Of a stretch of DNA of 64,000 nucleotides, positions 22,218-33,968 are shown one piece after another (position 1 is the first letter of the stretch; each line of letters begins with the position of its first letter). The DNA is from Drechslerella dactyloides (taxonomy: Eukaryota > Ascomycota > Orbiliomycetes > Orbiliales > Orbiliaceae): NCBI GenBank assembly GCA_020064725.1, contig JAGTWJ010000003.1, positions 3,348,001 through 3,412,000 on the forward strand. The letters are read 5' to 3'. The translations under genes were made by a program, and so were the position numbers. The notes under the pieces were generated by a model. It saw only the letters and a list, made by a program, of their open reading frames with translations. It ran no database searches and was not told the DNA's origin.

Positions 22218-23762
22218 GTCGATCGATGGACGGACCCTCGACGTTGTGATAATCTGATTTGTGGAGAACCGGAGAGAGTTAGTCGAAGGCGTGAAAGCAG
22301 AACCAAAAAAATGGCGTTTATGTTTTAAGTTTTGTATGGTCTCTAATCGCTGCATTTTGATTTTTGTTTGAATCTTTGTTCGGTTTTTGATTTATAATTT
22401 GGCTATGCGGATGTAATATGCATTTTACATGTTAGCGTTGTCGCAAATATTAAGGCGGAATAATGTATGTACTGTTGTTATACGTTAGCTAGGCTTCGCG
22501 TTCAGATATTTTTGGCGCTAGTACGAGATAGTTGTGAAGATGCGTTACGAGGTACATGTATTTAGTGGTTACATACTATGTTGGTTTATGGAATAAAAGA
22601 ACTTGACATCGTTCGTACTTTCAGTCTATCGATCGGGAGCTTAGGTAACGTGGCTTCTTGAACCAAATTCATGGCTGAGGCTCCACGACGCAAGTTCGCT
22701 GAACACATTGCGATATTGGTATCGATACTTGTAGGCTAGCTAGCGTCAGTTTCATGTGCATGCATGGTGGGGGATTTCGATACGAGATGTCGACCTATCC
22801 CAAAATACTCGGAATAATATTCACGAAAATCCTTCGTTCCGCGCTAAGGCAGAATGCAAAGTTCTTGGCCAACGGTATTGGTGGGAAATGATTCGTTGCG
22901 GTTCACCGAACAATAAAGAGCTTCGCTGGCGGTATATCGGTGTGACGCGTTGGATCGTATGTGTCTGCGTGAGTGCGTTAGTGGTGAAGGCATTTGGTCT
23001 GCTGATGGATTGTGAATCTGATAAACCGTTCAATTCGTGCAACCAAAGTTCTGCTGGACAACTTCGCGACTTGTGTCACAAGCCGACGAATGAAAATGAA
23101 TGTCCGGGTCCCGATTTCCGAATGGTGCATTGTCGTATGCATGTCAGACGACCCACATCTTCGAGACGGAGCTTAATTAAGCAGGCACCTGCATTGGCAC
23201 GTACCTGTACTTGAGGATGTATACTAAGCAGCGTAGTTTTTTTGCTGCTTTTGCTGTTGGGCCGCAAACATGCTTACGTGGATGGCACCGCGCTATCTCG
23301 CGAGCTGCGGGCGCCAGGGATTTCTAAACGAGCGATTAGGGTTCAGTGCTCGTGCTCCAACTTTACGGCGCAGCTGCCAAGTCAGATGATAGATAGCCCA
23401 TCGAGAAAGTCACCAGCTGGTGGAGAACCTGCATGCAGGAGTCTTGACAGGGCTGCAGGATGGGATGTTCCCGGCTTCAGGGCACAGCCAGCCTTGTTCG
23501 AAGTGTTACGAACTGCCGCCTCAAGAAGTCCGCGCTGGCCTTCCAACGCACCGCGCGAGGCTCCCCTAGCCATCTTCACTTTCGCGGCGGGGCGAGAATT
23601 GATATAAACTGCGGCCGGCGACCCCTCTCGATATCTCGGATAAGCGCAAGGTTGTTTTACACATTATCCTCTTCTCTCGCATCTGCACTGTTGGCTTGCT
23701 TCCTGGCGTTCCGGTAGCTGCTTCCAGGCTTTTGTTGACGCGAACATTCAGCGGACAGAATT
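22218..23762. other. Intergenic region
   Basis: About 1.5 kb lies downstream of the wall protein and upstream of the flavin monooxygenase. One 152-codon frame at 22756..23214 is present but has no recognisable features (see rejected items). TATAAA at 23603 marks the likely promoter of the next gene. Confidence 0.45.
23603..23608 (+). promoter_or_regulatory. TATA box of the flavin monooxygenase gene
   Basis: TATAAA lies about 155 nt upstream of the ATG at 23763. Confidence 0.4.
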
Positions 23763-25719
23763 ATGGGTTCCCTGCCGATTGAAGGTGGTGCTGGAGAGGA
23801 GCGCTTTGATCTCGTCATCGTCGGTGCTGGCATCAATGGGCTGTACGCTGCCCGCGCGTATCTCGAAGTTCAGCCATCTATCAAGCTTGTCATCGTTGAC
23901 TCGGTGCGTTGCCGTTTCCTTCGTCCATTTTAACGTGCTGCTGGACGTTGCGGTGGAATGCAGATGGCTGATGTTTGTACGCGCAGCTATCATCCGTGGG
24001 TGGTGTATGGGCTCGCGACCGAATTTACCCGGGTCTCAACGTCCAAACGGCACCAGAGTACTTTGAGCTTCCTGAGCTGCGCTACAAAGATGTTGACCCG
24101 CCATTGGAATACAACAGCAAGGGCTTCATAACGGGGCCGTCATGGTCGCGATACTTTGAGGCGTGGTCCGATAAACTCGGCTTGACGAAACTGGTGCGGT
24201 TCAATACTACGGTGCGTCAAGTCACCCGCCATCCGGACGGAAATCAGTGGCGATGCCATCTTGCGACTGGTGGGATCTTGACGTCGGAGAAGTTGATTAT
24301 TGCCAACGGAATCGCGAGTTTACCAAAGTACCCGGACCTGGATCACTCCAGATTTACTCCGCCGGTCCTGCATCATCGGTACTTTGGGGAACGGCGGGCG
24401 GACTGGGATCGAGATGAGGTGAAGACTGTGACGGTATACGGGGCGGGCAAGGGGAGCATGGACAACATTGTGCAACTCATAAAATCTGGGAAGAAAGTCA
24501 AGGTACGCATACCCCGCCAGCGACTAAACAGATCTCACGTGGTATTCGTGCTAAATTTTGATATGATACAGTGGGTTATCCGCAAGAACGGGCGTGGCCC
24601 ACCATGGATTTTAGATCCTAATCTCCCGAACGGCAAACGCGCTGAAGCACTCGGGTTCTGTCGTATCCTCGCGCTGCTTATGCCGTCATTGTATCAGGAC
24701 GAGGGGTTCTCTGGCCTGCATTACTTTTTCAAGCAGAATTTTATCGGCCGGAGATTTTCCAAGTTCTTCATCGACTCCTCTCGGTCTATTGCCATGCAGC
24801 AGCTGAAGCCGCTGAACGAAAACGTTGAGCGTGCGCTGCCAGAACTCGGGCCGTTCTGGATGTATCACGTTATCGGTGTGGACAATTATGATATCAAGAT
24901 CTATGATCATATGAGGAATGGTGACGTCGAAGTGATACGGGATAACATTGTCAAGTTGGAGGGAGAGGAGGTCACACTGGCATCTGGAGACAGCTTCCAG
25001 ACAGACGCGGTAATCTTTGCGACCGGCTGGAAGGCTAGCGTTTCGTTGTTCTCGGACAATCTAGAGTTGGAGATGCAACTCGGACTTCCTTCGACATCAT
25101 ATACGGACGAATACTCGAAGAAATGGAAGGAACTGGAAGACGAAGCCGACAAGCGTGTGTACTCCGAGAACCCGATATTGAGGGACGCACCCGCTCCACC
25201 CAAGATCCCGCCGCAGGAATCTGGCCCATTCAGATTGTACCATTACGCCGTGCCGACAAACTTCGCGGACAGGAGCATAGTATTTCTTGGTGTCGCGCCG
25301 ACGCCTGGGACGAGTCCTTCCGGGATGGTCATGGGACTTTGGGCGGCGGCATATATGACGGGCAAGCTGGACCTGCCGAGTAAGGAGGAAATGGAGAAGG
25401 TGACTGCATTCGAGCTGCGGTTCACTCAGATCAGACACATTGGGTTGTCGAACGAATTTCCCCTGATATCTTTTGATTGGATGTCGGTGAGTGCTGGTAA
25501 CCCGTATTCCATTTTTCACATGGACATGGCTAAGGAAATCGACTCTGCGGATAGATTGTGGCGGAGTTTCTGAAGGAGCTTGGGATAAATCCGTACATGA
25601 AAGGAGGCTACTTTAGCGAGATATTTTCGTCGTACACGGCTAACGATTATGTGGATCTCTTCGACAAATGGGTTGCGAAACATGGGATCGTGGGGGAGAA
25701 GCCTGCCGCAGAGGTCTAA
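23763..25719 (+). CDS. FAD-dependent monooxygenase (FMO/BVMO-like)
   Basis: The exons are 23763..23903, 23987..24502, 24572..25486 and 25555..25719; 1737 nt give 578 aa, all introns phase 0. Residues 18-26 (VIVGAGING) form the FAD Rossmann loop, followed by the acidic strand end LVIVDS. A second dinucleotide loop, VYGAGKGS (about residues 197-204), should bind NADPH. An ATG-like motif reads NGIASLPKYP. The FMO/BVMO fingerprint FxGxxxHxxx(W/D) appears as FTPPVLHHRYF (about residues 170-180), with Gly replaced by Pro and the last position by Phe. Near the end, FATGW and VMGLWAAAYMTGKL match the C-terminal FAD part of such enzymes. The predicted role is oxygenation of a soft nucleophile or ketone; the substrate is unknown. 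The DUF4246 gene follows about 650 nt downstream on the same strand. Confidence 0.9.
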
Positions 25720-26367
25720 CGGTGTCTCTTTTAGTATCATGTCAGCTCGAATAAATTGTGGATAGCGAAGCATGAAGTTGAGGGGCTAATTCCTCGACTC
25801 CAAGGTAAAAAATCCAGCCAAGCTGTCTTGGCAAATTTGAGCTGTGGCAAGGCAGATCCGCAGGAACCTTCGAAAGCCGCGGTGAAATCTAAAAGGCCCA
25901 CGCGCGTGCCGCCAGGCGTTCCTGGTCAGGCCTGTCAGCTTCGCTTCTATTATCGGCTGGTGACTCTATATTATATGTCAGCGTCGTGTCAAAATGAAAG
26001 ATACCGGCGTAAATCTCCAAGCGCATGTGCACCTGATTTCGTGAGTCGCGTCGTTTAGGTTGAGTCACTGCATTGCCAACCCAAATGCCAATTGCATGGC
26101 GCATGCGCGCAGCTCAGGCCGAAGCTAGTACACAGTAGTTTCGACACGCCAGAACTTAAAAGTTGCTGCTGAGTTCCTCCCCGCATGTACTTAAGACAGC
26201 TTGTCCGCTCCTCTTGAAGTAACGGCGAAATAGATTCATCAGCTTCTTGAACATACCTTGTACTCATTCGCAATTGTCTCTTTTCTTAAGATTCCTGTTT
26301 CCCCGCATGCGCTGCGCGCGATTTCTCAAAACCACCACGTCTCCAACACACCGATACAGACCGCAAC
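25720..26367. other. Intergenic, promoter of the DUF4246 gene
   Basis: About 650 nt lies between two same-strand genes. The 120 nt before the next ATG are pyrimidine-rich, as in a fungal 5' leader. No gene is visible. Confidence 0.5.
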
Positions 26368-28391
26368 ATGGAACCGTACCCCCACCCTCTAGACGGCGAG
26401 CACGTCAGCGAGGCACTTACGTTTCGCGAGCAGTATCTCCGCCAGTTCTCCGGCGCGATTCGCAACAAGACGAACTGGACGGAGAAGATACTCGATCGCG
26501 CGCTCTTCGCGAAATGGCTGAGGGAGGCGCTTGAGAATGGTGGTAGCGTCTCATACGGGAAGAAGATAAATATATGGAACAGGGAAGACGTGGCGTTTGT
26601 GTATAGGGAGCTAACGGAGGGATATAAACCCTATGTCGAGAAACTTCGAGCGGAGGGCGGGACGGCGGTGGGCGTTGAGCCCGATATGGATGGCGTGTGG
26701 AGGTCAGACGTTCTTGTGGATGATGCGGTGAGGCAGCAATTGATCGATGGTAAGGGCAAACTACTGTCTCCACCAAAATGTCAAGGATAATGCATCTTTG
26801 TCTATATTTTGGAAGAAGCTAAAATGTTGTGACATCATCCAGCGGTCGCGACGCTCGAAAACGTCCCCGAGGACCAGAAAGATTGGCATCCAGGGTCAGA
26901 TGGCCAAGTTCTCGATCTCGTTCATCCTTCCATGTGGCCGATTGTATATGGCCGGTCAATCAACATTCTTGATGGGAAGCCAATCGAGCTACCAGACAAT
27001 GCGATCGAGGACAGCTTTTCCGATAATTTCTGCTGGTTACCGTCGGAATTCGAAGTAGACGAGGATGGAAAAGTCAAAGTCGCGTCTTATATCAATAATC
27101 TGGCCGCTGCCGGACAGCAAGAGTTATTCCATCCGATCCTGGAGAATATCTTTGAGCGATTCCTGCCGTTGTTCAACCATGTGCTCGCTGACCTGAGGGC
27201 AAAAAAGTTTGACTTCAGACGCGTGCCGAGTCCGGATGGGTATACGGAGGATGGAGAGGAGGTAGAGTGGCTACGCGCGGAGAAACACAAAGAGAAATGG
27301 GAAGAACTGCTGGGCGAGTTCGAACGTGGGGAGGAGCTGACGGTCGACTTCAGCAAACATGTTGAGGTTTTTGAACAAGGTGATGATGAGGAAGATGAGG
27401 CTTTTGAAGAACGAGAGGGGATAAAAGAGGACTGGGAAAATGATTGGTGGAGTGGTAGAAGGAAATCGCTCACAGAAGAGAAATACAAGAAGGCGCCATT
27501 CCAGGTCAGAGATATGGGAGAGTTGGGTTCGGATATTTGGACTCCGCCCGAGGTTACAGACGAAATCAAGCTTGAAGGCAAAACTGCAAAAGTCATCGTC
27601 AAGCTAGCAAATATCATTCTTACGCCTGAAAAGCCAACATATGGAGGCGGCAGCTGGCATGTTGAGGCAATGATGGTATGTCCTTCGCTTTTCAAAAGAA
27701 CTACTGGGTTGAGCTTACGATGAGACTCTTCTAGAACGAGCGGATTATCTCCACTGGGATCTATTACTACGCGCAAGAGAACGTCACTCAATCCGAGCTT
27801 GAATTTCGTCGCACCATCCCCGAGGTGGATGATTACAGTCTCCCGCAGGACTCCAACTGGACCACAGTTCACAACATGGGCCGCGAAGGCAATCTGGTGC
27901 AAGAGATCGGGAGCATCCTGACGAAAGAGAACCGCGCTATCGCGTTTCCAAATATCTACCAGCACCAGGTCCAACCCTTCAAGCTCGTAGATAATACGAA
28001 GCCAGGGTATCGCAAGATTCTTGTGTTCTTCCTTTGTGACCCAACGGAGGAGAACACTGCCCCGACTAGTAGAATTGTGGCACCACAGCAGCCAGGAGCG
28101 AGGAAGGAAGTGGAGGAGTTGCTTCGTAAAGGGCCTTTGGGGAAGCTGCCGGAGGAAGTGTTCCGGCTGATCTTGGAGCAATTGCCACCGCCAATCTCGA
28201 GAGAGGAGGCTGAGAAATATAGGGAAGAGCTGATGGCTGAACGCACAGGGTATCTCGAAGGCAATGAGCTGGTGCAGGGCCTGGAATACAGCTTGTAAGT
28301 TCTACCCATCTGACTATTGATGCATCAGGCTAAGACCTGCATGCATGGCGAATTTGATTGCTAACGGTTATGACATAGGTGCGAACACTAA
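26368..28391 (+). CDS. DUF4246 family protein, putative Fe(II)/2-oxoglutarate-type oxygenase
   Basis: The exons are 26368..26749, 26843..27675, 27735..28294 and 28379..28391; 1788 nt give 595 aa. The final coding exon is only 13 nt (it completes Leu, then Cys-Glu-His-stop). Family hallmarks are LVHPSMWPIVYGRS, GGSWHVEAMMNERIISTGIYYY and FPNIYQHQVQPF followed by ILVFFLCDP. The HxE at H400/E402 and a distal His (H482) fit an Fe(II)-binding facial triad in a double-stranded beta-helix; this is inferred from motif layout. A highly acidic insert lies around residues 280-320 (EQGDDEEDEAFEEREG). No signal peptide is seen, so a cytosolic or nuclear location is likely. DUF4246 proteins are widespread in ascomycetes and basidiomycetes, and I know of no established substrate. 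Confidence 0.9.
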
Positions 28392-28850
28392 AAAGCTTCA
28401 GTTCAATTGTCGCTAGGATCGTTATAGAGAGACCAGTTTTCACTCTTTCCTCTGTACGCGATGCAATGGTTATTTATCTTTGTTTGATTGATATTTAGCT
28501 ACCAGCTTTGTTTGTTCAGCCGCGCTTAAGTACAAGTTGCATTTATGTATGTATGCATTCGTCAAAACAAGGTTTCGTCCACGAGTACGATACTTCGCTG
28601 GCCAAAAGGAAAGGAGAGTCAATACAATGATAACGCCTGAGAAAAAAGAACATGCGAAAGGCCAATCAACGAGAGTGCGCACGTTTGCAATGGTATATAA
28701 CTGAGAGATGAAGCGAGTGTCAACGAAAAGTAACGTCGTTCTCACTGAGCATATAGACAGGTACGGTGAGCTGTCGAGTCGTTGAGGTCATTATACATTA
28801 GAACGTAGGAGTGTAAAGAAAACAAAACAAGAAATGCAGGCATAAGTAGC
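28392..28850. other. Convergent intergenic region
   Basis: About 460 nt holds the 3' ends of the DUF4246 gene and of the convergent Gly/Ala-rich gene. Nothing else is visible. Confidence 0.5.
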
Positions 28851-29992
28851 TCAAACCATAGCTCCCAAGATAGTGCCGCCAACCATGATAGCACCACCAA
28901 CTAACCCTGAGAACAAAAGCATAGTGGAGATGGCAGCTGGCTGAATATGAGCACCAGCGGAGCCCGCCTCTGAGGCGGCGGGGCCTTCACCACCCGTTTC
29001 GTTGGCATTGGAAGAATCGCCGGAAGAATCGCCGGTAGCAGCCCCGCCGGTAGCAGCCCCGCCTTCCTCATTCGTTCCCGTGGGAGAACCACCGCCAGTG
29101 TTGGTGGCACCTTTTGTGAGAGAGCTAACGGCACTCTCAGCGGCGCTTGAGATGCCAGATATAACACTTGATGCTGAAGATTGGATACCAGACGCAAGGG
29201 ATGTGGCAACGGAAGAAGCGCTCGCAGCAGCGTCTGAATCGGTGACGGTAGTGGTGGCTGTCTCATTGGGAGCGCCGGCATCCGTACCAGTGGGAGCAGC
29301 ACCCGATTCAGTGGCAGCGCCAGCATCTGTACCGGTGGAAGCAACACCAGCAGCACCGGTAGAAGTAGCACCAGAGCCACCAGCTCCAGCAGCGTCTGTG
29401 GCAGTAGGTGCTCCACCGGCTCCACCAGCTGCAGCAGTAGTTCCAGCGCCGGAGCCATCTCCGGAACCCATCGTGGCAACGACTGAGGCAGCAGAAGATA
29501 GGCCACCAGCGCCAGCAGTACCAGAAGCACCGGGATTGCCACCTCCAACGACAGCAGTTCCACCGTTGCCACCGTTGCCGCCATTTCCACCGTTGCCGTT
29601 GTTCCCATCACCAGTGCCAGTGCCCCCAGTGGTTGCAGTTTGTGCAGGTGGCGCTGCAGGTTGGGATTGCGGATTGCAGTCTGTGCCCTGAGGGCAGCAT
29701 CCATTCTTACCACCAAAAGAGCCACAGTTGAAACCGGTCGGGCCTGGTAGATTACGCATGGACGTTAGATCGAAGAACTCCATCTGATAATACGCAGCAT
29801 GAATGACAATTGAGACCTACAGCAACCAGCGATTGCTTCGCATGCGTACAGGCCGGCGGCGCAGTTGGCGGCGCCGACATCGACGAGCTGTCTGCGAACT
29901 CGAGGAAGAAACTTGGCAACTGGAATGGCGACTTCAGCAGCGGCGCTGCTGGCGAGAAGCGAGACAAGAACGAAAGAAGATTTGGTACGCAT
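28851..29992 (-). CDS. GPI-anchored Gly/Ala/Thr-rich cell-surface protein with an N-terminal cysteine motif
   Basis: The two exons are complement(28851..29743, 29821..29992); 1065 nt give 354 aa. The ATG at 29992 starts a signal peptide (RTKSSFVLVSLLASSAAA). Splicing across a 77-nt intron joins a double-cysteine motif: AIAGCCPTGFNCG. This is followed by GGKNGCCPQGTDCNP, so two CCPxGxxC units sit in the mature N-terminus. The remainder is a low-complexity Gly/Ala/Thr/Ser stalk. It ends in ISTMLLFSGLVGGAIMVGGT, a hydrophobic tail fitting GPI attachment. It is probably a wall or plasma-membrane surface protein. Paired CCPxGxxC units are common at the N-terminus of fungal GPI proteins; function is unknown. 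Confidence 0.88.
29011..29064 (-). repeat. Short tandem repeats in the coding stalk
   Basis: The unit gaagaatcgccg occurs twice, directly followed by gccggtagcagcccc twice. Both units are multiples of three, so they lengthen the stalk without breaking the frame. Confidence 0.75.
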
Positions 29993-31852
29993 TTTGACCG
30001 GCGTAGTATATAGAATTGAGTTTTGTAAAGGCGATGGTGATGGGTACAGCTTTCCTTCTAACGAAAGATTGTCTGGAGTATATACTTGATGGATGTTGCG
30101 TTGAGGTCGTTGCAGCAGAAGGCAACAGGCGGGTGCGAGGAGGGCGAATATCGATTTAAAGCAAGAACTTCGTGCACAGGCGCAAAACTAGTAGAGGCTC
30201 TCCAAAAGCTATATCCGAATATACCGACTCGCTTGACAGGATTCCATAGTATTGGATAGCTGTAAGATTCGACGGGCGGAGCATTCTTGTTTAAATATTC
30301 ACTCTGGAGCATTCCTCTCAGCTGCCTGGGGGTAGGCATCATGGCCGATTGCAGACGGCCGTGCATCCGAAATCGAATCATACTGAACTCCATCAGGAGC
30401 GCCGCAGCAGCAGCTTGAACAACCAAGGTCGGAGTTTTCTCATTCTTGAGCCCATGCATTCTCGTCCTATCTTTCGCCTGCGTCATTTATTGCCTTCGGC
30501 TCGAGCGACGTGTTCCTGGAAGGGATGAGGAAAGCCTCCGCTGGAACTCGAGAACCGCAGTAAGTGTGCATGCATCTGGCTGGGCTGTGGGTCACGTTGA
30601 ATACCAGATTCGGTGTTTTTATTTTCTTCTTTCTTTGCTTTCGTCTAACTGAGGCTGTCTTCGCTGAGAGGTCTCGCGGCAAGGGCGAGATTGCTTCTTA
30701 CCACAGGCATGTGCATACGCATATGCACTGCACTGTCGTGTCGATCCAATTCCACCTTTCAATTGCAGCTTCGAGGTTAGCGGTTTGACTACAATTAGTT
30801 GACGGCTTCAAGGTGGCAATCCTGCTAATTTTGTTTTCTGCCTGGAGCGCAGTATACGGACGATGCTTTGTGCCATGAAGCGAATTCGAACCGGATCGAT
30901 CGAAATCGAGGGCCAGGGATGGAGCCGTGAGTGGAGCAAGCGCGCCATCCAATTAATCAATTTTCCCAATGCAGGCCAGGGTCCAAGGTGGAGAGCCATT
31001 TGAGATCACAAACTCCGTAATCGGGCGGCTTCGAGGACGCGGAAAATATCTTGAAAGAGACAAGGGATAATTCAAGATTCTTTGGCTCGAGTCGACGAAG
31101 GCAGCAACGATGCTAAGAAACCCACTAAATCGTAACTATCTGGTTCACGTCACCGGCCTCGGACGAGCTTGCTTGCATTGGCATCTGTCAGTCGAGAGCA
31201 TGGTGTTTGGCTGCATGTGAGTGCGGTCTTGGAACATCGGCGTGGTCGGGACCAGATCACGTTTGTCAAGCGAGCCCGTGGCGGGGATCTATCGAGCACA
31301 GACACGTGTGATTGGAACGGAGTTAAGCCAGAGATCGCGATGCTCCACCTGCGCCTCATCTGCCGCCGTGGCAGACACAGTAGTCTCGGAAAAGGGCGAT
31401 GATAAGTCTCTTGTGTGGAGCAAACCCAATCTCCTCGAGCTGAAAAACCGGGATTTCGCTGAATGCACCGCCACGATACATACGCCACGTTTTGGTCACA
31501 TTATGGTAGGAGGGGCTCTATGATTCGGACACAAACTCATAGGAAAGCTTCAAAATGGACTTGCAGACTAGCAAACAATTTTGGTCGCGACGGTGACAAA
31601 TAATTCAAGAACCTAGGAGTCGGTCTGAATATGACATTCTGGTCCGCGGAGCTCAACTTGGCGACGAAGCTGGTCTGCATTGACACGCACTTGAAAAATT
31701 TCGCGTGTGATATGGGCTGGCGCAAACTAGCTGAAGCCCTGCATTTCAGCCACCCGCCCAATAAGAGACGACCTCGCAAGCCCGGTTCCGAATAACGAGA
31801 AGTTTGTGTATACGAAGCCAATGAACGTGATGCTTCTTCATTTCTATAATCA
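29993..31852. other. Intergenic region
   Basis: About 1.9 kb lies between two minus-strand genes. A 142-codon frame on the minus strand (30058..30486) begins with ATG but shows no motif. No RNA gene or repeat family is apparent. Confidence 0.45.
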
Positions 31853-33031
31853 TTATGCTTCGCTAACCAGCCGAGAGTTGCCCCACTCTTGCTGGAGCAA
31901 ATTCCGGATATAGATGTCATTGCGTGTCAGACGGCCTCTAGTGAAGCTCACGAAGGCCTGTCCAACCCTCTCCACGTCAATGGCAGGGGTGCGGTTGCTG
32001 GTGATAGCAACATGCTGGAGACCCGGGGCCGTCCGTGCGATTGCCAGCAGGTCACCTTCTGGCAGTAAATCATTGTAGAGCTCCAATCGCCGCAAACTAG
32101 GGCACTTGTAGTCAGAGGCTGCAGGTCCCAGGGTATTGGGCGACGGAGGGCCTTGAGGAGTCGAGTACGACTGGCAGTTGTCGAATCGAATAGTCTGGAT
32201 CTGTGGCAACCAAAGCATCCGTACCAAAATTGCGAAATTGGGAGCTTGAAGCCTGCAGTATCGGCGACGGTCGACGAAATGTTTAATGTTGCCGAGACTT
32301 GAGCGCCAGGCTGACCCTCTCAGACTTTGCTGGAACCAAAGACGATATCCTCGCTGACTATACGGGATATCGTGAAACTGCCTCTTTCTGAATTCCCGCA
32401 AAAGGCGTGTATAGTATTTATCATCGACGAGAACCGGCACTCTCGTCGGATCATCTTCCTCAGAAAGATATCGGTATTCTGGCCTCATGCATTCGTTGAG
32501 GGTGTGGAAGGCATCGATAACAATTTGACAGTCGTCAGGTTCTTTGGCGAGGCTGTGTTCAACCAATTGCACATCTACCTCGCCAAGGTCCAGAGTTTCA
32601 ATGTTTGGGGTGAAACAGAGGACAAGCGGTAGCAGGGCTTCGGAGTTGATACCTCGCGAGATTGCGAGTGCAAGTTGATCCCAGATGCCATATTTGAAGC
32701 AAAGACGGTTGATCTGGTCGCGTTCGTGGCGCGTCCAGGTCCATTGTTTGGTAGCCGCGGCCCCTTGCTCGTCGGTGGCGCGGCGGTACCACTCAATTTG
32801 CACTTCCCGCACCTGCTTAATCGGTGTTTGGGTTTTGATTAGCGATCTGACCAGCTTCCAGGCCTGGTGATTAGGCGCGTCAATCTGGAGAACCAGAGTT
32901 GGAGGGGCACAGATTTGCGCGATATCAGCGAAGCGCTTGCAGGCTTGCCGGAGGCTATACAGGTCGACATTGTTTGTCTGGTTGAATATTTGGATGAGGA
33001 GTTCAGTGGGGAGAGCGGCAAGGCTGGCCAT
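31853..33031 (-). CDS. F-box protein (SCF ubiquitin-ligase adaptor candidate)
   Basis: This is an intronless 392-aa gene with ATG at 33031. Residues about 4-45 (LAALPTELLIQIFNQT and LYSLRQACKRFADIA) are a standard F-box, with the LPxELxxxIF core that binds Skp1. The C-terminal part contains LRRLELYNDLLPEGD and other short strand-helix segments. These suggest irregular leucine-rich repeats for substrate binding, but the repeat is not clear. It probably recruits an unknown protein to an SCF complex for ubiquitination. It lies divergently from the MFS transporter gene with about 0.94 kb between them. Confidence 0.88.
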   Translation of the reverse strand: MASLAALPTELLIQIFNQTNNVDLYSLRQACKRFADIAQICAPPTLVLQIDAPNHQAWKLVRSLIKTQTPIKQVREVQIEWYRRATDEQGAAATKQWTWTRHERDQINRLCFKYGIWDQLALAISRGINSEALLPLVLCFTPNIETLDLGEVDVQLVEHSLAKEPDDCQIVIDAFHTLNECMRPEYRYLSEEDDPTRVPVLVDDKYYTRLLREFRKRQFHDIPYSQRGYRLWFQQSLRGSAWRSSLGNIKHFVDRRRYCRLQAPNFAILVRMLWLPQIQTIRFDNCQSYSTPQGPPSPNTLGPAASDYKCPSLRRLELYNDLLPEGDLLAIARTAPGLQHVAITSNRTPAIDVERVGQAFVSFTRGRLTRNDIYIRNLLQQEWGNSRLVSEA

Positions 33032-33968
33032 GTGTGACGGTTCCTAGCCGGGCTTTGGCCGTTGACGGCAGAGGAATGGCCGTTTGGAAAATCGAAAGAT
33101 GGCTCGAATGGAGATTTGATGCCGACGAGCACGCGACGGCCCGACTGTCATGTCGAACGTGTCGCACCGCGAGTTTCTCAGATGGAGAGGTCGCGAGGAT
33201 AACGATGACGATGCATGACGATAAGGACGACACTAAGCGGGTTCAGTTTGAACAGTATTGGACAAACGTTGTTGCTTGGCACTCCGGCTCGCAACTTCTG
33301 GACCACATTCTTGCAATCCTGTGAAAGCGATTGAATGTTAACTGTCGAGTATTCGAAATCATACGAGGCTTTGAGATATCAAAAGTCGCCGTAGCGCGTA
33401 ACGAGTGATGGTAATGATTACGTGAAATCATGGTAACACTCATGACTCAGTGACCACGCGACGTTTCAAAAGTTTCCCGAGGAAAAGTATTCCACTGACT
33501 GTAGGCGCCGCCCAGGCCAGGGCGAAATTTAGGCTTTTCGCTTCAACCGCGAGCTCCAGAAGTAACCCCACCGCGCAGCTCCGGCCCACCGCTTCGGCAC
33601 GATTTGTCAGCAGCAGTGCACCGCGCACCAGTCCATTGGTGGAAATCGCGGACACTCTCCGTCGACAGGCTGGGCCGAGGGAACGTGAGCTCGTCTGAGC
33701 TCGCGTGCAGGGTATAGGAGATGCCCGCCCGGTTATCGATCCGAATATTTCTTTGAAAATAATTGCGATTGCGGCTTGAATCCGAGCTGCTACAAAGCTA
33801 TTAGACATGCGCGCGAATGACACATCCAAGATGCTGCTTGGATCTTGGGATCTTGGCTTTATGTTATTAATATTTGATGCCGCACGATGCTGAGGTTGAG
33901 CGGATGTTCTCTTGCTATCGGCAGATTTTTATATACGGCTATAAACTACGGTCAAGGTTACGATAGCG
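33032..33968. other. Divergent promoter region (F-box gene / MFS gene)
   Basis: About 940 nt contains the promoters of both neighbours. CTATAAAC near 33939 is only about 25-30 nt from the MFS ATG. An open minus frame at 33440..33829 has no ATG start and no motif. Confidence 0.45.

Noticed and set aside
22756..23214. 152-codon plus-strand frame
   Set aside because: Has an ATG but no recognisable feature, and codon content looks like chance; no consistent splice partners.
27087..28181. 364-codon Ser/Leu-rich minus-strand frame
   Set aside because: Antisense shadow of the DUF4246 gene, whose acidic codons read as Ser/Leu on the other strand.
30058..30486. 142-codon minus-strand frame with a true ATG
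   Set aside because: No signal peptide, domain or intron evidence; composition is irregular and it lies in the promoter side of the GPI-type gene. Kept out for lack of support.
33440..33829. 129-codon open frame on the minus strand upstream of the MFS gene
   Set aside because: It opens at a TTG rather than ATG, has no motif, and lies in the divergent promoter region.
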